A stretch of DNA of 11,216 nt from Candidatus Jorgensenbacteria bacterium RIFCSPLOWO2_12_FULL_42_11 (GTDB lineage Bacteria > Patescibacteriota > Minisyncoccia > UBA6257 > MFKM01): NCBI GenBank assembly GCA_001779575.1, contig MFKM01000012.1, positions 1 through 11,216 on the forward strand, read 5' to 3'. Below, piece after piece: positions 5,509 to 11,216 of this stretch; the first letter of the stretch is position 1; each line of letters opens with the position of its first letter. Made by a program: the position numbers and the translations under genes. Under the pieces are notes generated by a model. That model was not told the DNA's origin and did no database searches. It worked only from the letters and a program-made list of their open reading frames with translations.

Positions 5509-8500
5509 TCTTCTAAATAAATTTTAAAGTATAAATCCGCCATTCCATCCGCATTGCCGTAAGGGTAGCTGTCCGGATTAGATGAACCTTTTACTTTTAA
5601 ATTTGACTGCGACCCTGGACCGCCAAAACCGCCATATCGTCCCCTGATGGCAAATTCATAAATTTTATCACTTTTGGTTGTTATGTTGCCGACATCATAA
5701 ACCATGGCATTCCATTGGTTCGGCGGACCGAAATCGGCATAATTGGTATAAAAAAGAAGATTGTAATCAAGAGCGTTGTCGGGATTGATTTCTTTCACCC
5801 AAACCGAATGCATGTAATTATAGCCGTCATCGCTGAATACTCTAAGCTCAATCCTGTTAAAAGACCCTTGAAATTCGCCTGGGGTAAGGGATAATTTTTG
5901 GACGATAGCACTATCAGAGCCCGTTTCGGCAGTGTCGTCTAATTGTTGGGTTAAAATAGTTTGTTTAATGGGGGGAATGTCAATTTGCGAATCGCTTTTT
6001 AGAGAACCCAGACCTTCTTTGTCAAAGGCCTGGATAGAAAAAACATAAGAACGCCCCCGTTCATTAATAGCAATTTCCGCCCCCGTCAAAGCCGCGTCAA
6101 TCGCCGCCAAAGTTGAGCTGGAATCGCTGATGTCGGTGATCCTGTAAGTCAAAGTGGAAGTGGCGCCGCCATAATCCGAAGACGCATCCCAGCTGAAAAT
6201 CAATTTCATCGCGCCGGAGCTGTATTGAATGATGAAATTTTCCGGTGAGTTGGGCGCGTCGCGCGGTTCGGGAAAATTTCGGGAATTCTGAGGATTAGAA
6301 ATATTCCTTAAAATAAAATCTCCGGGATTATCAGCATCATAACTATTCCCCAAAAATCTGTCATCATAATTTATCATAGAGTCAACCGTTGAAGTAGCGT
6401 TAGATTTTCGTTCTAAACTTTTACCAACCAGAATCTCGTTATACGCGACTTCGTCAATTGTTGAGCCAATATTATCCTGTAAAATAACAACATCGTCGTC
6501 ATAAGCCAAGGGATTTGAATTATTAGAATATCTTAAGTCTGGCGCCACTAAACCGTCGTAATCATTATGGGCTATCAAAAAAAACCCTTTGGACGCGATA
6601 GTTGAAGTGGCGCTAAAATTTAAAACAAGATTTTTTGTTGAAGTGGCTGTTTGCGAAATTTTTCTCTTGAGAGACCAATCGTTAAGACCTATAGTTTGCT
6701 TGGTCGGATTATAAAGTTCAATAAATTCGTTATCGGTATTACCAGCAGTTCCCGCTTGAATTTCGCTAATAACAACGTGATCGGCGCCAGAAACGTTAAT
6801 GGAAATAGCGGTTGAAATAGCTGTTGAAGAAGTATTCTGATTATCAAAAACAATTAAATCAACCTGATAATCGCCGGCTTGAGAATAAATATGAGTAGTA
6901 GTGGCGATGGAAATTGTTGAAGTTGAATTGTCTCCAAAATTCCATTGATAAGAAATAATTTGGCCATCATCGGTTGATGAAGCGGCGTTAAAAATAATTG
7001 TTTCACCGACTATTGGGTTCAAAGGCGCATAAACAAAAAAAGCCTTCGGCGCTTGATTGGCTTGCTGGCAAGTTTGCGCTTTCGGGCTTGGGCATGATTG
7101 AATTTCGAAATCATTGGCGTTATCACCATTATCAATAAAAGTGTTATTTTGAAATTTTCTTTGAATACTTTGATTGGCGCCGGGGTTAGTTAAAAAAACC
7201 GAGCCTTCAACAAAAGCATTTTGAGCTCCGCCCCAACCAGCGCTGTCAATTATGGCGCCGGTGTCCGCGGCTCCGAAACGAATAGCCACGCCATTATCAT
7301 CGCTGATAGTGGCTGTGGTGATCGCGTCAGGCGTCGCGGAAATATCCGCGTAACCGCTATTCGCCCATAAATAATAGCCGTTTGCCGGAACATAAATATC
7401 GGTTGTCCAAGATTTAATGCTTGTGTCAGTAGTGCCGGTTTTGGTTCTTTTAACTAACCGGTAGCCATTGAGATTGATTTGATAATTATTGAAATTATAT
7501 AGTTCAATAAAATCATTTTCGGTTTTACCGGGACCGCCGGTAATTTTAATTTCTGAAATTAAAATTTTTACGGGGGTTGTCGCCGGGCTATCGGTTGGAA
7601 CCGAAACCGAACTGCCGCTTCCCCTATTTCCTCCGCCGCCTCCGCCGCCGGAAGAAATAACCGTCGGCGCCGAATTTTCCGCTTTCGGCGTGCCCAGAAT
7701 ATTATTTTGGGCAAGGCCGTTATAATTATGCCAAGACAAATCCGATGAACGCTCCATTGTTCGTTTCTGAATGTTATCGCCCGCCGGCCAGCCGGGGTTA
7801 GCCAAAACTTCGTCAATCAAACCGCAATTATTGTCAAAAAGCCGCAAACCCTCGTCGCTGTTTCTTAAATTGCCGCTGTATAAAACATCGGCTTTGATAT
7901 TGGAGACGGCGTCTTCATTGCGCTCCGAAAGATAAAAACCGTCGCCAGTAATTTTGGAACCGCTGGGAAAAATAATTTTTATTTGTTCATCTTTATCAAC
8001 CAGTTGCCAGCCGCCGATATCAACTTCGGCGCCGGAGATATTTTTCAATTCAATCCATTCGTTGGCGCTGTTTGCTCCGCCCATCCAGGCGACTTCGTTG
8101 ATAATCGCTTTTGAACGCGACGGCGATTGATTGGCGGAAAAACCGCATTGCCCAAAATTCGCTGTTTGTTGCAAACCGATAGTTGCTTGTTGGATTAATT
8201 TTTGTTGTTCTAATTGTCCATCGGTTCGCGGAAAAATTTCTCCATTTTCTTCCGTTTCTTCTGAAATAGTCGCCGCCGCTTCTTGTATTTTGGCAAGAAC
8301 CGCTTGGGAGTTTTCTTTTTTCGGCGTGCCGCCAACACCGCTTGAAGTATGCCAACTAAAACCGCTTAAATTCCGCTCCATTGTTTTTTTAGCGGCGTTA
8401 TCGCCGGCCGGCCAATCGGGTGAAGCCAGTGCTTCGTCAACCAAATCGCATTCGCCATTAAAAAGCCGGATCCCGTCATTGGAATTAGAAAGAATGCCGT

Positions 8501-9863
8501 TATAAACGACATCGGCTTTGGCTTCGAGAACAGCCGCGTCATCCGTCCGTTCCAAAAGATAAAATCCGTTAGCGGGAATTACGGAGCCTTTTTCAAAAAC
8601 AATTTTTATTTTTTCGTCCCGGTCAATAAGTTGATAACCGGAAACGTCAAGAGAGTTATTAGAAATATTTTTCAATTCTATCCATTCGTCATTGGCGCTG
8701 TTTAAGCCGCCCATCCAGGCGATTTCGTTGATAATCACTTTTGAACGCGACGGTAACTGGGAAGTGTCAAAAGAACATTGCCTGGAATTTAATTGTTGAA
8801 ACGCCTCTTCTGATTGATTTGCCCGCGCTTCTTGAGGCAAATCCGTTATTTGCGCTAACTGAAATTCATTTTTTCTGAAAACCTCGGAAAAAGTTTCCTT
8901 GATTGTTTGAGCGATTTCAACGACTTTCCCAACTCCGACTTTGATTGCGTTAATGCCCGCGGAAACGGCGCCAACGGCCACCCTTTCCACGTATTGTCCG
9001 ATGACTTCGGGCAACTTAAAAACAGCAAGAAACGCTTTATCCGTGGCAGCAAACGCTTTCCCTTGTATTCCGTGCGTTAGAGAAAGTTCCGGCGGAGCAA
9101 GACAGGGTTTTTGGGCGTCTTGGATATCATTCGTCTTTAGCTGGTCAAGCGAAGATTTAATGTCAGAAATGATTTTATCGCCTTGATAATTCAAATAGAT
9201 GCCGGAGAAATTATGACCCCAAAAATCGTCGCCGCTTTGGAGTTCAATGTGCGTATTCGGTTCCATAATTTTTCTAAAAGGAATGCGCCCCACGACCCCA
9301 GCAATAACCTTATCAGTATCAGAAGTAAGCCACTTACCTTCTCCCGCCACACGGCCCGATGGCGTGGCAACGCTATATACTCCGATTGATTCAGCAGGCG
9401 CGCCGCCATCCTGTCCCGCGACCGTATCATAAAAACTATTGGCATAAAAATTGCCCTGGGAATGGGCAACGAGAAGCAACTTTTGGGTGGCGACTTTTTC
9501 GCTGGCATCCCGAAGCATCTCAATCAAATCGTAGTCCTTCACTGTTTCAGAATCAAAAAGCCCTTGAAGAATGGATTTCCCAATATCGCCAACTCCGCCG
9601 AGGTGGGAAGGATTTAAAAAATACTGATAATCAATTTCTTGATTATCCCATGATATACCAAGTTTATTTTTGAGTGCTTTCATGTTATCTTGCGCACCCC
9701 GATCTTCCGTAGAGATTCCATTAATCGTAGCAATAGTAAACCCGATTCTCGCACATTGTCCAAGAATAAAATCTGCCAACGATATTACAGGGGTTAACAA
9801 AATAACTAAACCCAAAAAATAACCAACATATTTCTTGTATACTTTTCGTGTATCTGTGTTCAT
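5505..9863 (-). CDS. Giant secreted protein: alpha/beta-hydrolase-like domain, four lamin-tail domains, PKD and FN3-like domains
   Basis: This 1452-residue protein has an N-terminal signal peptide: a basic start, a hydrophobic core at about 13-29, and a likely cleavage after S-L-A30. Residues 35-240 resemble an alpha/beta hydrolase: LLLVAHSQGN gives the nucleophile elbow with Ser135, and His205 or His217 may be the catalytic His. After a linker come lamin-tail domains at about 375-515 and 585-720 (near repeats, both with IINEIAWMGG/IINEVAWMGG and EWIELKNIS), a Gly7 linker (739-745), a third lamin-tail domain (about 765-930), a PKD domain (about 936-1022, with WNFGDNSTSTIS), a fourth lamin-tail domain (about 1028-1180), an FN3-like domain (about 1200-1297) and a beta-rich C-terminal domain. 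No LPxTG or C-terminal membrane anchor is visible. It probably acts at the cell surface, with the beta domains displaying the hydrolase or binding partners. Its start lies 1 nt after the upstream stop. Enzyme activity is inferred from the motif only. Confidence 0.85.
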   Translation of the reverse strand: MNTDTRKVYKKYVGYFLGLVILLTPVISLADFILGQCARIGFTIATINGISTEDRGAQDNMKALKNKLGISWDNQEIDYQYFLNPSHLGGVGDIGKSILQGLFDSETVKDYDLIEMLRDASEKVATQKLLLVAHSQGNFYANSFYDTVAGQDGGAPAESIGVYSVATPSGRVAGEGKWLTSDTDKVIAGVVGRIPFRKIMEPNTHIELQSGDDFWGHNFSGIYLNYQGDKIISDIKSSLDQLKTNDIQDAQKPCLAPPELSLTHGIQGKAFAATDKAFLAVFKLPEVIGQYVERVAVGAVSAGINAIKVGVGKVVEIAQTIKETFSEVFRKNEFQLAQITDLPQEARANQSEEAFQQLNSRQCSFDTSQLPSRSKVIINEIAWMGGLNSANDEWIELKNISNNSLDVSGYQLIDRDEKIKIVFEKGSVIPANGFYLLERTDDAAVLEAKADVVYNGILSNSNDGIRLFNGECDLVDEALASPDWPAGDNAAKKTMERNLSGFSWHTSSGVGGTPKKENSQAVLAKIQEAAATISEETEENGEIFPRTDGQLEQQKLIQQATIGLQQTANFGQCGFSANQSPSRSKAIINEVAWMGGANSANEWIELKNISGAEVDIGGWQLVDKDEQIKIIFPSGSKITGDGFYLSERNEDAVSNIKADVLYSGNLRNSDEGLRLFDNNCGLIDEVLANPGWPAGDNIQKRTMERSSDLSWHNYNGLAQNNILGTPKAENSAPTVISSGGGGGGGNRGSGSSVSVPTDSPATTPVKILISEIKITGGPGKTENDFIELYNFNNYQINLNGYRLVKRTKTGTTDTSIKSWTTDIYVPANGYYLWANSGYADISATPDAITTATISDDNGVAIRFGAADTGAIIDSAGWGGAQNAFVEGSVFLTNPGANQSIQRKFQNNTFIDNGDNANDFEIQSCPSPKAQTCQQANQAPKAFFVYAPLNPIVGETIIFNAASSTDDGQIISYQWNFGDNSTSTISIATTTHIYSQAGDYQVDLIVFDNQNTSSTAISTAISINVSGADHVVISEIQAGTAGNTDNEFIELYNPTKQTIGLNDWSLKRKISQTATSTKNLVLNFSATSTIASKGFFLIAHNDYDGLVAPDLRYSNNSNPLAYDDDVVILQDNIGSTIDEVAYNEILVGKSLERKSNATSTVDSMINYDDRFLGNSYDADNPGDFILRNISNPQNSRNFPEPRDAPNSPENFIIQYSSGAMKLIFSWDASSDYGGATSTLTYRITDISDSSSTLAAIDAALTGAEIAINERGRSYVFSIQAFDKEGLGSLKSDSQIDIPPIKQTILTQQLDDTAETGSDSAIVQKLSLTPGEFQGSFNRIELRVFSDDGYNYMHSVWVKEINPDNALDYNLLFYTNYADFGPPNQWNAMVYDVGNITTKSDKIYEFAIRGRYGGFGGPGSQSNLKVKGSSNPDSYPYGNADGMADLYFKIYLEE
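8077..8123. repeat. 47-bp direct repeat, copy 1 (start of second lamin-tail domain)
   Basis: It matches 8707-8753 at 45 of 47 bases. The two copies lie exactly 630 bp (210 codons) apart and encode the SRSKxIINExAWMGG strand that opens each of the first two lamin-tail domains. It is evidence for a tandem domain duplication inside the giant gene. Confidence 0.85.
8707..8753. repeat. 47-bp direct repeat, copy 2 (start of first lamin-tail domain)
   Basis: This is the partner of 8077-8123, with two mismatches. Recombination between them would remove 210 codons without changing frame. Confidence 0.85.
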
Positions 9864-9864
9864 T

Positions 9865-10959
9865 TTAATTAGACAAAATAGAAGAATCTATGTCACAACC
9901 TTCATTTGATGAAGAATAACTCCCTAAATTTTTATAAAAATCATCCATGTACTTATCTCGTTGTTCTGTATTGATTTGCCGCGACTTAACAAAGTTATCA
10001 TATTTATCCATATCTGCAATGAACTTTTTCATATCAGAACGAGAGCTTAAACTCCAAAGACATACATTTGCCCTGCTTTCGCTATCTTCTACTGTCGCAG
10101 TTACTGTTTCTTTATTAATAATTGGTAAGGTCATCTCCATCTGCAGCGCCAACGCATATTGCAAAAGCACCGCCCGAGTCTTCGCCGAATCCGGATATTC
10201 CTTGAAGATGGCCAGTTCCACATCGTCGCGAATGCCGTTGCGATTAGCGTCAATTCCTTGAATTGTTTTGTCGGCATCCGCTCCGGGGTCGGGCGGCAAA
10301 TTCTTTCCCATCACATCGTCAAGCGTCAGCTTCGTGGCGTGAATTTTCGCTATCTGCTCTTCGGTTTTTTGTTTAGTACGCGACAGATCAGGGAAAATCT
10401 CCATCGCGTATACAATAAATACAACGAAAGCGATGGCAACTACGCCAAGAAAAATCTCTCTTGCGCGTCTGCGTTGTTCCGGTTTTATTTCTTGCTCCGC
10501 GCTATTTATGTTATTTATCGCAAGTCTTCTTCGCCAAACGACCTCGCTAATAATAAAATAGGCAGGAAATACGACGAGGGGGATCATGTTCGTAACCCAC
10601 AGCCATGGCGCGCCGGGCATTATCTTCTGCCGAATAAGGTAGCTCCAAAACACCTCAAACGCCATAGGAGAAATCATGCCTGCAACCCACAGCCAGGGCT
10701 TAGCGCGTATCCCCCGCTTTTTGAATTTTATGGCGTCTCTTGCCATCCAAACGGTAAGAGCAATTGGATACCAAAGAGCATTAACCAGCAAAAAAAGCCA
10801 CGAAAACACTGAATACGGCCCAATCATAGAAAGCAAATACGCCATTTCTTTATTAACCAGCAGTAATGCCCGTGTTCCCAATTCAGGAAATATCAAAATT
10901 CCCAAAAGAACAATAAGCGCCAAGATGAACTGCCGCAAACCAAGAAAAAATTTTTTCAT
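9865..10959 (-). CDS. Multi-pass membrane protein with extracytoplasmic DxNxNGxxDD motif
   Basis: This 364-residue protein is not assigned to a named family. The N-terminal half has about five hydrophobic segments: one near residue 10-27, one near 47-72, two beginning WLWVAGM and WLWVTNM, and one in REIFLGVVAIAFVVFIVY. After the last segment a soluble domain of about 160 residues follows, probably outside the membrane. It contains GIDANRNGIRDDVE with D237, N239, N241, D245 and D246, spaced like an EF-hand or dockerin calcium loop. Two cysteines near the C-terminus (VCLWSL and EGCDID) could form a disulfide. Its stop is 1 nt from the start of the giant secreted hydrolase, so the two are surely co-transcribed and may work together, for example as membrane partner and secreted enzyme. 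It begins MKKFF, preceded by an extended -10 promoter and no Shine-Dalgarno sequence. Confidence 0.75.
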   Translation of the reverse strand: MKKFFLGLRQFILALIVLLGILIFPELGTRALLLVNKEMAYLLSMIGPYSVFSWLFLLVNALWYPIALTVWMARDAIKFKKRGIRAKPWLWVAGMISPMAFEVFWSYLIRQKIMPGAPWLWVTNMIPLVVFPAYFIISEVVWRRRLAINNINSAEQEIKPEQRRRAREIFLGVVAIAFVVFIVYAMEIFPDLSRTKQKTEEQIAKIHATKLTLDDVMGKNLPPDPGADADKTIQGIDANRNGIRDDVELAIFKEYPDSAKTRAVLLQYALALQMEMTLPIINKETVTATVEDSESRANVCLWSLSSRSDMKKFIADMDKYDNFVKSRQINTEQRDKYMDDFYKNLGSYSSSNEGCDIDSSILSN

Positions 10960-10968
10960 GATATTTCT

Positions 10969-10977
10969 ATTATATCA
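10969..10977 (-). promoter_or_regulatory. Extended -10 promoter for the operon
   Basis: TGATATAAT on the minus strand is a perfect TATAAT (10969-10974) with the TGn extension. It ends 9 bp before the membrane-protein ATG. No -35 is apparent, which fits an extended -10 promoter. The predicted start leaves only 2-3 nt of leader, so the mRNA should be nearly leaderless. Confidence 0.6.
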
Positions 10978-11003
10978 AAATTCCCGACAATCCTCCGTGA
11001 ATC

Positions 11004-11012
11004 TGTGGATAA
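11004..11012 (-). promoter_or_regulatory. Perfect DnaA box (TTATCCACA)
   Basis: The nine bases match the consensus TTATNCACA exactly. The site lies about 30 bp upstream of the operon promoter and next to an AT-rich stretch (11013-11110). No second perfect box is seen, so it may be a DnaA-controlled promoter site, the edge of an origin, or chance. Confidence 0.4.
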
Positions 11013-11107
11013 CTTAATCACTAAAATATTTGGACGATCGTTCTATTTATTTAGTAATATTTTTTCCTCTTTTAATATAAAAAAATAATAAATTTCCTAA
11101 AGAAAAA

Positions 11108-11216
11108 TTAATTACCGAGATTAAGCGTCCCCTGCCTTTCTTTATTGACGGCGAAAATGTGAACATAGGGCAATAAATTTAATTCTTTCAGAGAATGGAA
11201 GAACTCTTCCGGCAAT
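11108..11216 (-). CDS. C-terminal end of an unidentified protein (runs off right edge)
   Basis: An open minus-strand frame enters from the right edge and ends at TAA (11108-11110). It encodes about 35 residues, beginning LPEEFFHSLKELNLLPYV and ending in QGTLNLGN. The region looks like normal coding sequence but is too short to assign. No clear hairpin terminator follows in the 148-bp spacer before the next gene, so it may read through to the operon. Confidence 0.6.
   Translation of the reverse strand, partial: LPEEFFHSLKELNLLPYVHIFAVNKERQGTLNLGN

Noticed and set aside
7489..9673. Plus- and minus-strand open frames of 60-125 codons inside the giant gene
   Set aside because: They lie in other frames of a long, domain-rich coding region, lack recognisable domains or ribosome sites, and are best read as shadows.
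10159..10812. 217-codon plus-strand open frame opposite the membrane protein gene
   Set aside because: Its translation has no recognisable domain or start signal. The minus-strand frame has clear membrane segments, a promoter and 1-nt spacing to the next gene.
11034..11041. ACGATCGT palindrome in the right-hand spacer as an operator
   Set aside because: An 8-bp palindrome alone is expected by chance, and nothing repeats it near the other promoters.
1..11216. CRISPR arrays, tRNA or rRNA genes, and TGA recoding
   Set aside because: No regularly spaced short repeats, cloverleaf or rRNA-like sequence was seen. TGA acts as a stop at family-typical gene ends for the flippase, methyltransferase and DUF192 genes.

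Overview
The window looks like part of a genome from the Candidate Phyla Radiation (Patescibacteria, most likely Parcubacteria-like). This is inferred from gene content and style, not from a marker gene. The clues are a very large secreted protein with repeated lamin-tail domains and Ser/Thr-rich linkers, a glycogen synthase followed by a GH57 enzyme, very tight gene packing with ATGA overlaps, and few clear ribosome binding sites. TGA ends several genes exactly where their families end, so the standard bacterial code applies, not the TGA=Gly code of Gracilibacteria or Absconditabacteria.

Layout from left to right. Positions 1-1898 carry a minus-strand pair: glycogen synthase (glgA) followed downstream by the start of a GH57 glycosidase or glucanotransferase that runs off the left edge. 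A 40-bp intergenic region separates glgA from a divergent plus-strand polysaccharide flippase (1939-3411). The flippase converges on a minus-strand sigma-70 family factor (3469-4362), with a long hairpin terminator between them. The sigma gene has its own TTGACA-type promoter and a striking A8-G10 homopolymer directly in front of its ATG. Everything further right is also on the minus strand. Transcribed from about 10970 leftwards, it comprises a multi-pass membrane protein with a DxNxNGxxDD motif, a 1452-residue secreted hydrolase / lamin-tail / PKD protein, a TrmH/SpoU RNA 2'-O-methyltransferase, and a membrane-anchored DUF192 protein. These genes are separated by 1 nt or overlap by 4 nt, so they read as one operon. 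At the right edge is the tail of another minus-strand gene, followed by an AT-rich spacer with a perfect DnaA box.

The most unusual spot is 5373-5508, at the start of the methyltransferase gene. The original coupled start codon opens a copy of the gene's first 18 codons that is broken by a 69-bp palindromic element flanked by a 4-bp direct repeat (TATG on the plus strand). Removing the element and one repeat copy restores the reading frame exactly. A second, intact copy of the same 5' end follows and starts the functional gene. The two copies differ mostly at synonymous positions, so they seem to have diverged as working genes before they were joined. The element resembles a miniature inverted-repeat transposable element, and the locus as a whole is a small record of gene-end duplication followed by transposition.

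Functionally, the left side points to alpha-glucan metabolism and glycan export, and the right side to a secreted, surface-associated hydrolase with its membrane partner. The sigma factor, with its possibly slippable leader, could regulate either, but nothing in the window shows its targets.
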